Source: UBA3071 sp965369635 (GTDB lineage: Bacteria > Chloroflexota > Anaerolineae > UBA3071). From it: a DNA stretch of 30,808 bases. The stretch lies in NCBI GenBank assembly GCA_965369635.1, contig CBDURC010000007.1, forward strand, positions 1-30,808. Reading direction: 5' to 3'. Position numbers and translations under genes: made by a program. The notes beneath the pieces are model-generated. The model was not told the origin of the DNA and did no database searches. It saw nothing but the letters and a program-made list of their open reading frames with translations. The number at the start of each line of letters is the position of its first letter. The first letter of the stretch is position 1. Positions 13,337 through 21,443 of the stretch are shown here, piece after piece.

Positions 13337-14440
13337 ATGACCGAGATCGCCAGGATTCCGGTGAAAATCGTTGAAAAGTTCATGACGGACGTGTTTCAGG
13401 CGCTGGGCACGCCGGAGGATGATGCCAGGATCTCCGCTGACGTGCTCATCACCTCGGACCTGCGGGGCATCGATTCCCATGGCGTGGGGCGACTGAAGTA
13501 CTACTACGACCGCATCACGGCGGGTGTCCATCTCACCACCACGAACATCACCGTCGTCAAGGAGGCCGAAACCACCGCCTTGATTGATGGTGGCCACGGG
13601 GCGGGCCACGTGATCGCCTACCGCGCCATGCGTTTGGCCATGGACAAGGCCAAGCGGTACGGCCTGGGCTGCGTCGTGGTGCGCAATGGCACGCACTTCG
13701 GCATCGCCGGATACTATCCTCTGATGGCTGCCAAGGGGGGGATGATAGGTCTGACGGTGACCAATGCCCGCCCGGCCATGGCGCCGACCTTCGGCACGGA
13801 GCCGATGCTGGGCACCAATCCCATTGCCTTCGCCGCGCCTTCGGACATGGAGTATCCCTTCTGCTTCGACGCCGCCACGCCCATCACCCAGAGAGGCAAG
13901 ATCGAGGTGCTGGAGCGGGCCGAGAAGCCCGTGCCGGAGGGGTGGGTCATCAGTGCAGATGGGGAGCCGCTGACCGATCCCACAGCGATCCTGCACGACT
14001 TTGGCAAGGCAGCGGCCGCGCTGTTGCCCCTGGGTGGCGCCGGCGAGGAGATGGGGGGGCACAAAGGCTACGGGCTGGCGACGGTGGTTGAGATCCTCTC
14101 GGCGTCGCTATCGGGCGGCATGTTCCAGAAAGACTTGCTGGGCTTCGCCGCAGACGGCAGCCGCCGGCCCTACATGCTGGGGCATTTCTTCCTGGCTGTT
14201 GATATCGAGCACTTCCTCCCGTTGGAGCTCTCGCGCCGCATCACCGGCCAGATCATGCGCAACTTACAGGCTTCCCGCAAGGCGCCCGGCCAGGAGCGCA
14301 TCTACGTTGCCGGGGAGAAGGAATATGAGATGGAGAAGGAACGGCGGAAGCTGGGCATCCCCGTCAACCCCAACCTGCGCCAGGAACTGCAGATCATGCG
14401 CGACGAGTTGGAAATCAAGGGTTACGAAGCGTACTTCTAA
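13337..14440 (+). CDS. Malate/L-lactate/ureidoglycolate dehydrogenase-family (Ldh2) oxidoreductase
   Basis: A 367-residue NAD(P)-dependent 2-hydroxyacid oxidoreductase of the Ldh2 family, which is unrelated to classical Rossmann-fold malate dehydrogenases. Family motifs: D-S-H-G-V-G-R (His48), N-G-T-H-F-G (His120), G-T-N-P-I-A-F-A-A-P and the long G-G-H-K-G-Y-G-L-A stretch near the C-terminus. Known members use malate, lactate, ureidoglycolate, sulfolactate or 2,3-diketo-L-gulonate; the sequence alone does not settle the substrate. The C-terminal 40 residues are a charged helix. The start has GGAG about 10 bases upstream. The downstream sugar cluster makes a sugar-acid substrate conceivable, but that is speculation. 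Confidence 0.87.
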   Translation: MTEIARIPVKIVEKFMTDVFQALGTPEDDARISADVLITSDLRGIDSHGVGRLKYYYDRITAGVHLTTTNITVVKEAETTALIDGGHGAGHVIAYRAMRLAMDKAKRYGLGCVVVRNGTHFGIAGYYPLMAAKGGMIGLTVTNARPAMAPTFGTEPMLGTNPIAFAAPSDMEYPFCFDAATPITQRGKIEVLERAEKPVPEGWVISADGEPLTDPTAILHDFGKAAAALLPLGGAGEEMGGHKGYGLATVVEILSASLSGGMFQKDLLGFAADGSRRPYMLGHFFLAVDIEHFLPLELSRRITGQIMRNLQASRKAPGQERIYVAGEKEYEMEKERRKLGIPVNPNLRQELQIMRDELEIKGYEAYF

Positions 14441-14460
14441 AAAGGTGCAACGCACTTCTG

Positions 14461-14495
14461 AAAAGAAAACCCCCGCCTCTCAGCGGAGACGAGGG
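14461..14495 (-). terminator. Intrinsic terminator of the DUF4367-like gene
   Basis: In the minus-strand RNA, CCCUCGUCUC (14495-14486) pairs with GAGGCGGGGG (14479-14470) through ten pairs, including U-G wobbles, around a 6-base loop. The tail is UUUUCUUUU (14469-14461). On the plus strand the wobbles become C-A mismatches and there is no T-run, so it works in one direction. Confidence 0.85.
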
Positions 14496-14524
14496 CCTTC
14501 GCAAGCGGATGGATGCGGTTGCTA

Positions 14525-15235
14525 TCAGCGCAGGGATTCGGCGATGCGCAGCAATTCCTCCAGCGGCATGTCGCCGATGACTTGAAACACCATCCCGTCA
14601 ACGAACCATCCCACACCACCCGGATTGTGAACCGGCCCTCCCATGGCATGTTCTGTGATGCCCGGTTCATGCCCTGTCCCTGGCGCGCCGTTCACCCGTA
14701 TCCTCTTATGCGGGGGCGGCAGTTCCGCCAAGTCCTCCCAGGTGGGCGGGTTCGGCTCTGGCCGCTGATAGATTCTGAGGCCGTTGGAGTAGGCAAAAGC
14801 AATCTGCTGGTACTGTCGTTCCATGGTCTCCGGAGAGACGGCGATGAAGGAAAGAGTCGTGCCGGGCGGCAGATAGGTGGGCTGCCGGATCTCAAAAGCT
14901 ATCCTGCGTCTCGCCTCCTCGAGGGTCGCTCGCTCTCCTCCCGGAAAGAGGTTTGGGTCGTCACTCACAAACGCACCGCCGCCACGGACACGCGTCTGAT
15001 CGGCGGCGATCAGAGGGAGATGCTGCTGCTGCCCTTGCCCTTGTTGAGCGGCATAAATGCCCCATCCAAGCAAGGCAACCAACCCCATCGCGGCGACGAC
15101 GGTGGTCAGGATGAACATCTTACTACGATCAGCACCATGCACTTTGTCACTTCGGGATGCAGATTCCTCTTTCATCATTGCGGCACAGATGTCCTCAGCC
15201 CCGGCACTGATGATCCAAAACGTCCATTGTTCCAT
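14525..15235 (-). CDS. Membrane-anchored protein with DUF4367-like extracellular domain
   Basis: A protein of up to 236 residues. One membrane segment lies at about 41-62, followed by a Gln-rich stretch, so the C-terminal 170 residues should be outside. These contain Q-P-T-Y-L-P-P-G-T, then Y-x-N-G-L-R-I-Y-Q and a closing V-I-G-D-M-P-L-E-E-L-L-R-I-A-E-S-L, the pattern of DUF4367 domains found in anti-sigma-factor-like and lipoprotein-like proteins. The start is unclear: ATG 15235 lies 9 bases after the acetyltransferase stop and has little ribosome-binding signal, while ATGs at about 15178 and 15175 would shorten the cytoplasmic part. No sigma factor gene is adjacent. It is probably co-transcribed with the acetyltransferase upstream and ends at the terminator at 14461-14495. 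Confidence 0.7.
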   Translation of the reverse strand: MEQWTFWIISAGAEDICAAMMKEESASRSDKVHGADRSKMFILTTVVAAMGLVALLGWGIYAAQQGQGQQQHLPLIAADQTRVRGGGAFVSDDPNLFPGGERATLEEARRRIAFEIRQPTYLPPGTTLSFIAVSPETMERQYQQIAFAYSNGLRIYQRPEPNPPTWEDLAELPPPHKRIRVNGAPGTGHEPGITEHAMGGPVHNPGGVGWFVDGMVFQVIGDMPLEELLRIAESLR

Positions 15236-15244
15236 ACGCCATAC

Positions 15245-16450
15245 TCACAGCGGCATCTGATAGACGCGATAGGTCTTGTACACCTCCGCGCCGAACATCT
15301 TGATGGCACGGTTCATCATGTCGTTGTTCTCCAGGATCCAGGACATCTCCGCGTGCCGGTAGCCCTTGGCGATGGCCGCCTTGGCCGTCTCGTAGTAGAG
15401 CAGCGCATCAATGCCCCGCCCGCGGTATTCCTTGATCACGCCCAGGGCGAAGATGCGCAGCCAGTCGATCTGCCGCTTGTACCACAGGAACTTGAGCCAG
15501 CCGAGGGGGAAGAGCCGCCCGTTGATGTGGTGTAGCGGAATGCACATGTCGGGCAGCGGCAGGCTGAAACCCACCGGCTCGCCGTCAATCTCGGCTATGA
15601 AGACAACGTCGGGATCAATGAACTGTCGCAGCCCTTTGGCGAGGTGATCCATCTCGGCGTCCGTGAATGGCACGAAGCCCCAGTTCAGCTCCCAGGCTGA
15701 GTTGTAGATCTTCTTGACCTGTTCCACCAAGTTGTCCCAGTCTTTGAAATCAGCCTTGCGGATCTGGACATTGGTTCGCTGGCGCACCTTCTCCACGATG
15801 CGCACCAATTTGGGCGGCAAGTTCTCGGCGTTCGGCCCCAAACCGGCCATGTCCACGTACCAGGCCCATAGATCCATGGCCTTCTGGAAGCCGAAGCGCT
15901 CCACCATCTCCGGGTAGTAGGGCGGGTTGTAGGTCATCAGCACCACGGGGCGAGCGTTGAAGCCATCCACCAGCATGCCGTAGGCGTCGTCGTTGCCGGT
16001 GAAGTTGGCCGGGCCGCGAATGGCGGTCATGCCCCTCTCCCGCACCCAGTCGCACGCCGTCTGCAGCAGCGGTTCGGCCACGTCGTAGTCATTGACCGTC
16101 TCGAAGAAGCCGAAGAAGCCGACCTGCTCGTTGTGGAACTCATTGTGGCGGTGGTTGACGAAGGCGCCGATGCTGCCCAGCGTCTGCTCGCTGCCTGCGG
16201 ACGGTGGCGCGCCTGGCTGGGGCGTGGCGAACTGCTCAGAGGTGACGAAGCCTTTGGCCACGAAGAAGGCCGCGTCGATGTGCTCGAAGGAGGGGTTCTT
16301 GCTGGGGTCGAGGAATTCCAAACGCTCGCCGATCAGCGGTGGCACCCAGTAGCGGTCGCCCTTGTAGATCTTCCAGGGCACCTTGATGAAACGCTTGCGC
16401 TCGCTGCGCTTGGTGATGTCAATCTCGTGCACGCTGAGGTTATGAATCAT
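15245..16450 (-). CDS. GNAT-superfamily N-acetyltransferase
   Basis: A 401-residue cytoplasmic protein. The ATG at 16450 is preceded by AGGAGAG; a longer frame to 16522 would read through the promoter. The C-terminal half contains a GNAT acetyl-CoA motif A (I-K-E-Y-R-G-R-G-I-D-A-L-L-Y-Y) and a motif B-like E-M-S-W-I-L-E-N-N. The N-terminal half (K-V-P-W-x-I-Y-K-G-D, W-V-P-P-L and the R-G-P-A-N-F-T region) matches a known bacterial family of about 380-400 residues that looks like a doubled GNAT fold. No member whose substrate is known comes to mind. An insert rich in Pro, Gly and Ser lies at about 75-95. The gene is the first of a two-gene operon with the DUF4367-like gene. Confidence 0.8.
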   Translation of the reverse strand: MIHNLSVHEIDITKRSERKRFIKVPWKIYKGDRYWVPPLIGERLEFLDPSKNPSFEHIDAAFFVAKGFVTSEQFATPQPGAPPSAGSEQTLGSIGAFVNHRHNEFHNEQVGFFGFFETVNDYDVAEPLLQTACDWVRERGMTAIRGPANFTGNDDAYGMLVDGFNARPVVLMTYNPPYYPEMVERFGFQKAMDLWAWYVDMAGLGPNAENLPPKLVRIVEKVRQRTNVQIRKADFKDWDNLVEQVKKIYNSAWELNWGFVPFTDAEMDHLAKGLRQFIDPDVVFIAEIDGEPVGFSLPLPDMCIPLHHINGRLFPLGWLKFLWYKRQIDWLRIFALGVIKEYRGRGIDALLYYETAKAAIAKGYRHAEMSWILENNDMMNRAIKMFGAEVYKTYRVYQMPL

Positions 16451-16512
16451 AGCACTCTCCTGGGGGAAGGATTGGGGCGCTACCGCTCGCCCATATGCGA
16501 TGAGATGACCAT

Positions 16513-16541
16513 AGTATAGCACAGGCAGCAGTGGTCAGCAA
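16513..16541 (-). promoter_or_regulatory. Promoter of the acetyltransferase operon
   Basis: Read on the minus strand: TTGCTG (16541-16536), 17 bp and TATACT (16518-16513) with a TGC extended -10. The -35 is weak, but the extended -10 compensates. The leader would be about 55 bases. Confidence 0.5.
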
Positions 16542-16572
16542 ACCGGTCTCACGCAGGCCGGACGAACCCCTC

Positions 16573-16602
16573 TTGACTATTTCGCCTCTGATGACCTATA
16601 AT
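16573..16602 (+). promoter_or_regulatory. Promoter of the nitroreductase gene
   Basis: TTGACT (16573-16578), an 18-bp spacer and a perfect TATAAT (16597-16602). The predicted start near 16609 leaves a leader of about 120 bases that contains the inverted repeat at 16637-16685. Confidence 0.7.
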
Positions 16603-16636
16603 CGGCACAGTAAAATGGCGGCAGTTTACCTTTGAC

Positions 16637-16685
16637 CGTGTTGATGTGAGTGTCAGCATGGCAGCGGGATGGTAGCATCAACACG
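16637..16685 (+). promoter_or_regulatory. Perfect inverted repeat in the nitroreductase leader
   Basis: CGTGTTGATG (16637-16646) and CATCAACACG (16676-16685) are perfectly complementary and enclose 29 bases. The whole structure lies in the predicted 5' leader, about 45 bases before the start codon. It could be an RNA stem-loop or a protein-binding site. It matches no riboswitch family I know. Confidence 0.5.
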
Positions 16686-16730
16686 ATACAGTGAGGTTTC
16701 CGAGAACGCCGAAGCCTAGGAGCATTCAAG

Positions 16731-17393
16731 ATGTCTGAAGTCGCTGCAACTGTCTCTCCCCAATCCATGCTCGCCCTGCTTAAGGCGCGGCGCAGCATCC
16801 GTCGTTACCGGACTGATTCCGTGCCAGACGAGATGATCGAGCAACTGCTGGAGGCGGGCCGCTGGGCTCCCTCGGCCAGCAACCGGCAGCCGTGGACCTT
16901 CATCGTCATCCGTGATGAGGCGATCCGCCAGCAGGTGGCGGAGAATGCGGCCTACTACTTCATCCGCTGGGCACAGGTGGGCGAGGCGCCGCTGCTGATC
17001 GCCCTCTGTGGCGATGCCCGCAGCCGCATCTACCGCCGGTTTCTGCACGAGGACGTGGGGCTGGCGGGTTCGCAAATCATGCTACAGGCCAAAGCGCTGG
17101 GGCTGGGCACATGCTGGATCGGCGGGCTCGACCAGGCGGCGCTTGCCGGCATCCTCAAGCTGCCGGAACACATGGAAGTGGTGGGTCTGCTGACAGTGGG
17201 GTTCCCGGCCGAGGACCCGCCCGCGCGCTCTCGCAAGCCGCTGAGCGAGATCGTCCACTACGACCTGTACGGCAACTCGGCCTCTGGTGGGGAAGCGAGA
17301 CCAGGGCAGTTGCCCGGCGGACGGCTGGTGAACCTATTGCGGCGGCTGCGCTTCACCATCCGCCCAGGAACCATCTTCAGAAGGCGCAGTTGA
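16731..17393 (+). CDS. Nitroreductase-family flavoprotein
   Basis: A 220-residue FMN-dependent oxidoreductase of the nitroreductase superfamily. R-R-S-I-R-R-Y-R (20-27) is the usual N-terminal FMN-phosphate motif. A-P-S-A-S-N-R-Q-P-W (46-55) and G-L-G-T-C-W-I-G-G further on are also characteristic. Members reduce nitro compounds, quinones or flavins with NAD(P)H as homodimers; some act in cofactor synthesis or dehalogenation. The last 40 residues (Gly/Pro then Arg-rich) extend past the fold. The start has AGGAG upstream. It is transcribed alone from the promoter at 16573-16602, after a structured leader. No terminator is visible after it. Confidence 0.85.
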   Translation: MSEVAATVSPQSMLALLKARRSIRRYRTDSVPDEMIEQLLEAGRWAPSASNRQPWTFIVIRDEAIRQQVAENAAYYFIRWAQVGEAPLLIALCGDARSRIYRRFLHEDVGLAGSQIMLQAKALGLGTCWIGGLDQAALAGILKLPEHMEVVGLLTVGFPAEDPPARSRKPLSEIVHYDLYGNSASGGEARPGQLPGGRLVNLLRRLRFTIRPGTIFRRRS

Positions 17394-17764
17394 AGGAGAC
17401 CGTGAGGAAGCTTTCTCGTGCGCGTGCCGAGCAGTCTCGTCAGTGTCGGAGCTGTCTACAAGAGTGTACAGTAGCTACCCTGTCTGCTGCCCAAGGGACT
17501 GAAAAGAGGACGCGGATTTCCGCGGATTGGACGGATTCTCATCTGTTTTTCAGAATGTAACTCATGACTCCCCTGAAAAAGGTCATTCAGCCACGGAGAC
17601 ACGGAGTACACAGAGGAAAAATCAAGGTGCAACTCAAACTTGTTCAGTAGCAAACGCAAAAGACATTGATTTCTTGAGAGACACTTAGGAATGCCCGTGC
17701 CCTCTGTGCCTCGGTGGCGAGTCTGGCAGTTCTTTCAGTGTAGTCATGGATAGGCAGCGAACGG
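17394..17764. repeat. Gene-free interval with short tandem and inverted repeats
   Basis: I see no convincing gene in this interval. A 10-bp direct repeat begins CGCGGATT (17511-17518 and 17521-17528), followed by a degenerate third unit. An inverted pair follows: 17590-17616 (GCCACGGAGACACGG and onward to CACAGAGG) and 17701-17718 (CCTCTGTGCCTCGGTGGC). Similar CCACGGAGACACGGAG-type repeats are scattered in the intergenic DNA of many environmental bacterial genomes; their role is unknown. Confidence 0.5.
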
Positions 17765-17793
17765 TTGCAGTAATATGCGATTTCTGGTATTAT
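17765..17793 (+). promoter_or_regulatory. Promoter at the head of the sugar cluster
   Basis: TTGCAG (17765-17770), 17 bp and TATTAT (17788-17793) with an upstream TGG (extended -10). The predicted start at about 17800 coincides with the ATG of the UroD-like fragment, so that mRNA would be leaderless. It probably drives the FucI-family isomerase as well. Confidence 0.6.
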
Positions 17794-17799
17794 ATTCGC

Positions 17800-18138
17800 A
17801 TGAGATTTGGACGCTTGATCGAGATCGTGGGCGATGAGCCGGTCTTCGAGACTAGGCTTCTACTGGCTGACGACTTGCCCGTGGTTTTGGTCAACGACGG
17901 CATCGCTAGTCAGCCCGGACTGATCATTCCTGACGCCCTATTCATGAGCATCTTCCCGCATCGCATGACGCGCTTGATCGCTCCTGCCAATAAGGAGCAC
18001 GGCAAGCTTGTGGCTATGCACACCGGCGGGAAGCTGGATGGAGTGAGGAGACATACCCATGCCAGAAGCGATTCGTCTTGGAGAAACAGCGGGAGCGGAA
18101 AGGAGCGCACCAGCGATCGGTGTGTTCGTCGCCGGTGA
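17800..18138 (+). pseudogene. Truncated uroporphyrinogen decarboxylase-family (UroD/MtaA-like) fragment
   Basis: A 112-codon reading frame. Residues of about 25-85 resemble the middle of URO-D-fold proteins: N-D-G-I-A, G-L-I-I-P, P-H-R-M-T-R-L-I, then H-G-K-L-V-A-M-H-T-G-G-K-L-D, where full members have D-D-x-A, S-P and H-G-K-x-V-x-x-H-x-x-G-N. Full proteins have about 340 residues, so both ends are missing. After the K-L-D the frame runs on into basic sequence and overlaps the isomerase start by 80 bases. It has a good promoter and an ATG at the expected transcription start, so it may still be translated, perhaps only as a leader for the isomerase. The family assignment rests on pattern memory. 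Confidence 0.55.
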
Positions 18139-19777
18139 CCCGCGTATTGATGAAGAGAGCCGGCAGCGCTGCCGCAGCATCGTGAAGATGGCCGCCAACA
18201 TCCTGGCCGAGCGAGTGAAACTGCCGGATGGCTCGCCAGCCAAGGTGGTCTGGTCGCCGGTATTGGTGGACGGCGAGCCGCAGGCGGACATCGTGGCCCG
18301 GCAGTTTCTGGACGAAGGCGTGAGGGTGCTGGTCTGCACGCCGGACACCTGGGCCCTTCCGCAGCCCAGTGTGATCTCGCTGCTGCAGCAATTTCCCAAG
18401 GACACCCCCATCAACTTCACCTGCGGGAACAGCGGCCCCAAGCCTGGCGTGGTCTTCGCCCACGCCATCAATGGCGCGCTGGCGCAGTATGGCCGGCTGT
18501 CGCACCTGAACGTGGGCACCTGGCCGGATACGGGGATGGACCCGGTGATGACCGAATCCACCGCTGAGGCCATGGTGGACTGGGCCTTCGCCGCCGTGAC
18601 CACGCAGGCGCTGAAGGGGCGCCGCGTGGTGGTCTTCGGGCACGACTCCATGGGCATGGAGACCGCCCTGGCGCACGTCTTGCCCATCCGACGGCAGTTT
18701 GGCCTGGAGATCACCCGGCTGGACATGAAGCTCCTGGCCGACATGGTGATCAAGAAAGCGTACGACGCCAAGGAACTGAAACGCTTCCGCGCCTGGATTG
18801 ATCAGCATCTGGGGGAGCGACTGGAGCTGCGCGATGAGGCCGATTCGAAGCGCTTCAACCAGAGCCTGGCGCTGTACCTGATCGTGCGCGATCTGCTGAA
18901 GGACCTCAACGCCGTGGGTGGCGGGTTCATGAGCCAGTTGGAGTGGGGCTCCGATCCGCGGGGCATCCCGCTGCCGGTGGCCGACGCCATGGAGTCCTTC
19001 TTCAACTCCACCTTCGACCACAACGGGCGCAAGGTACCTCTGTCCTTCGCCACCGAGGCGGATGTGCAGGGGTTGCTGACGATGCTCTTCCTCTCCGCTC
19101 TGACGGGCGGCAATCCGCCGCTGTTCATGGACTTCCGTAAAGTGTGGGAGAAGTGGGAACTGGACGGACTGGCCGAGAAGATCGGCGTGGAGTTGCCGGA
19201 AGACGATCTGTGGGCGCAGAAAGGGTTGGTGGATGGCGATAATTCGGGCAGCGCTTCGCTGGACTGGGCGGCCGGCCCGGGAGCGAGTATCGATGAGATC
19301 ATGGCCCACGTGGGCATGCCGCTGGCGGACGAGCACTACTTCCCCGGCATGGGCAATTCGGTCACCTTCGTCTCCCCTGGCGGGCTGGATGGCATCGCCG
19401 GTCGCTTGACCTACAGCAGCCTGTCCGATATGTTTGGCTTGAGCTGGGACGAAGCGACCACGGCGGAAGTGCCGCAGAAACTGGCAGTGGCGCTTTCCCA
19501 GGCGACGACGGCCACCTGGCCACACACCTTTGTGGTGCCGAAGTACGCCACCATGGGCGAGTACAAGCATTTCGCCCCGGCCAACCACTTCCACATGATC
19601 CAGGGGCTCAGCCCGGCCCGACTGGAATACTGGATGGACCTGAACAACGTGCTCTCCCAGGCCAACTGGGCGGCCCGGCCCGCCTACATCGAGGGCGTGG
19701 ACCGGCCGACCCCGCTGCTCTACCTGATGAACGGCGGCGAGACCAACGCCAAGCTGATGCTGGGCAAGAGGATGTAA
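18059..19777 (+). CDS. fucI: FucI-family sugar isomerase (L-fucose isomerase-like)
   Basis: A 572-residue isomerase, close to the 591 of E. coli FucI. This metal-dependent enzyme turns an aldose (L-fucose, D-arabinose or a relative) into the ketose. The expected metal ligands are all present: Glu333 in F-A-T-E-A-D, Asp358 in F-M-D-F-R-K-V-W and His510 in A-N-H-F-H, matching E. coli Glu337, Asp361 and His528. V-P-L-S-F-A-T-E and T-A-T-W-P-H-T-F are further family stretches. The ATG at 18059 is preceded by GAGGAG. It is the first complete gene of a block with AraD, AraB, XylB and a second isomerase but no AraA, so its natural substrate may be L-arabinose or another pentose. The symbol marks the family; the substrate is unproven. 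Confidence 0.82.
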   Translation: MPEAIRLGETAGAERSAPAIGVFVAGDPRIDEESRQRCRSIVKMAANILAERVKLPDGSPAKVVWSPVLVDGEPQADIVARQFLDEGVRVLVCTPDTWALPQPSVISLLQQFPKDTPINFTCGNSGPKPGVVFAHAINGALAQYGRLSHLNVGTWPDTGMDPVMTESTAEAMVDWAFAAVTTQALKGRRVVVFGHDSMGMETALAHVLPIRRQFGLEITRLDMKLLADMVIKKAYDAKELKRFRAWIDQHLGERLELRDEADSKRFNQSLALYLIVRDLLKDLNAVGGGFMSQLEWGSDPRGIPLPVADAMESFFNSTFDHNGRKVPLSFATEADVQGLLTMLFLSALTGGNPPLFMDFRKVWEKWELDGLAEKIGVELPEDDLWAQKGLVDGDNSGSASLDWAAGPGASIDEIMAHVGMPLADEHYFPGMGNSVTFVSPGGLDGIAGRLTYSSLSDMFGLSWDEATTAEVPQKLAVALSQATTATWPHTFVVPKYATMGEYKHFAPANHFHMIQGLSPARLEYWMDLNNVLSQANWAARPAYIEGVDRPTPLLYLMNGGETNAKLMLGKRM

Positions 19778-19825
19778 ACAGTCTGCTCCGAGGTGCAGGT
19801 CTGCTGGCGAATAGCCTCAGCGATG

Positions 19826-19854
19826 TTGACTCCCTGCCGGTCTGTGGCTATAAT
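19826..19854 (+). promoter_or_regulatory. Promoter of the second isomerase/xylB unit
   Basis: TTGACT (19826-19831), 17 bp and a perfect TATAAT (19849-19854). The leader is about 128 bases long. Just before the ribosome-binding site (AAAGGAG, 19973-19979) lies a small hairpin, CAGATT/AATCTG (19956-19971). Confidence 0.7.
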
Positions 19855-19988
19855 GTTGCGGGTTATGCAGCGAAGCAGTCAACCACGGACTAGGCTGGCG
19901 GTCTATGGGACGCCGAGATATGCAGCCACAACTGCACTAAAAAACCGGTAAACCACAGATTGACGAATCTGCAAAGGAGAACACGTTC

Positions 19989-21386
19989 ATGGACAAGGTA
20001 AGCATCGGGTTTGTGCCCGGTCATCGCGTGGACTTTGACGAGGAGTGGGCCATAAACATGCGACACCGCACGCTGGACGCGCTATCCAAGGTGGAGGGGC
20101 TGGAGGTCGTCGTTCCCGACGAGAATTGGACGCAGAACGGCCTTGTGCGGGACGACAATGACGCCGAGGCGGTGGTTGACCTCTTCACTTCGGCTGGGGT
20201 ATCGGGAGTCATCATCGGCACCATGACCTTCGGCGACGAGGTCTCGGCTGTGAGCGTGGCCGAGGCGATGGGCGTGCCTATCCTGCTTTTTGGCACCAAG
20301 GAAGGAGACTTCGTCGCCGATGGTAACCGTCGCTCCGATTCCTTCTGCGGCACCCTCTCCATCTCCTCGGGCCTCTATCGCCGCAAGATCCCGTTCACCT
20401 TCGGCGGCATCTTCTTCCCGGAAGAGGAACCCTTTGTCGCGTCGGTGGACGACTTTGTGCGCACCTGCGCCATTGCCCAGGGCTTTTATGGCGCTCGCAT
20501 CGGCCTTGTGGGACCTCGGCCGGAGCGGTTCGAGACCTGCGCCATCAACGAGTATCCCATGATCGAGCAGTTCGGCCAGAGGGTCGTGCCCATCTCGCTG
20601 GCGGACGTGTTTGCCGCGGCCAACGCACTGGCCGACGACGATCAATCGGTCGCGGCCATCGTGGAGGAGATGTGTGGTTGGGCTGACTGCAGCGGTGTGG
20701 ACAGGGAGGCACTGCTCAAGGCGGCCAAACTGGAGCAGGTGCTGCTCAACTGGGCCGACGAGAAGAATCTCTTGGGTATGGGAGTGCAGTGCTGGACGGC
20801 CATGCAGGAGGTCTACGGTATTTCCGCTTGTGCTACCATGGGCCGCCTGACGGGGCGCGGCATCATGACCTCCTGCGAGGTGGACATCCACGGCGCGCTG
20901 ACCATGTTGGTGCAGCACCTGGCTTCTCTGGGCACGACCGTGCCGCACTTTGTTGACTGGACGATCCAGCATCAGGAGATGGACGATGTCTTCTTCGCTT
21001 GGCACTGCGGTAATGCCCCGCACGGGCTGGTCTGCCCCGGTGGTACCATCCACATGCGTGCGCACAGCATCCTGGACAGGCTGGTCGGGTCGGAAGCCTC
21101 CCAGGGCACGGCCGAGTTCCAGCTCAAGCCCGGTGTGGTCACCCTGAACCGGCTGGTGGAGTACGATGGGTTGTTCAAGATGCTCATCACCACGGGGGAG
21201 ATCATCCCCAGCGACCAGGAACTGCGCGGCTCCTGGAGTTGGGTGCAGGTGCCTGACCTGGATTACCTGTATCGCGTGCTGGTCGAGGAAGGATTCACCC
21301 ATCACGCCAGCATGATCCATGGCGACTTCACGATGCCCATCGTTGACTTCTGCGAGTTCGCCGGCATCGAGATGGTGATTGTATAG
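19989..21386 (+). CDS. L-fucose/L-arabinose isomerase-family protein
   Basis: A 465-residue protein of the two-domain L-fucose/L-arabinose isomerase superfamily, shorter than FucI and about the size of AraA. A Rossmann-like N-terminal half (V-I-I-G-T-M-T-F-G-D, M-G-V-P-I-L-L-F-G-T) is followed by a likely active-site region: C-E-V-D-I-H-G-A-L, A-W-H-C-G-N-A-P-H-G, and a C-terminal W-V-Q-V-P-D-L-D-Y-L-Y-R with H-H-A-S-M-I-H-G. These fit the group often annotated as L-fucose isomerase-like. It is not a canonical AraA: I see no H-M-L-E-V-C-P-type motif. It has its own promoter and lies 57 bases upstream of xylB, so its product is probably a substrate for one of the kinases. The best guess is a pentose isomerase. 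Confidence 0.75.
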   Translation: MDKVSIGFVPGHRVDFDEEWAINMRHRTLDALSKVEGLEVVVPDENWTQNGLVRDDNDAEAVVDLFTSAGVSGVIIGTMTFGDEVSAVSVAEAMGVPILLFGTKEGDFVADGNRRSDSFCGTLSISSGLYRRKIPFTFGGIFFPEEEPFVASVDDFVRTCAIAQGFYGARIGLVGPRPERFETCAINEYPMIEQFGQRVVPISLADVFAAANALADDDQSVAAIVEEMCGWADCSGVDREALLKAAKLEQVLLNWADEKNLLGMGVQCWTAMQEVYGISACATMGRLTGRGIMTSCEVDIHGALTMLVQHLASLGTTVPHFVDWTIQHQEMDDVFFAWHCGNAPHGLVCPGGTIHMRAHSILDRLVGSEASQGTAEFQLKPGVVTLNRLVEYDGLFKMLITTGEIIPSDQELRGSWSWVQVPDLDYLYRVLVEEGFTHHASMIHGDFTMPIVDFCEFAGIEMVIV

Positions 21387-21443
21387 TGCCCGGCGCTTTC
21401 AGGATAGGCTCGAAGACATCGAACATGCATACGGAGTGACACT

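Noticed and set aside
18014..19594. 526-codon frame on the minus strand opposite the FucI-family gene
   Set aside because: The plus-strand protein carries all metal ligands of the family; the reverse frame has no recognisable domain.
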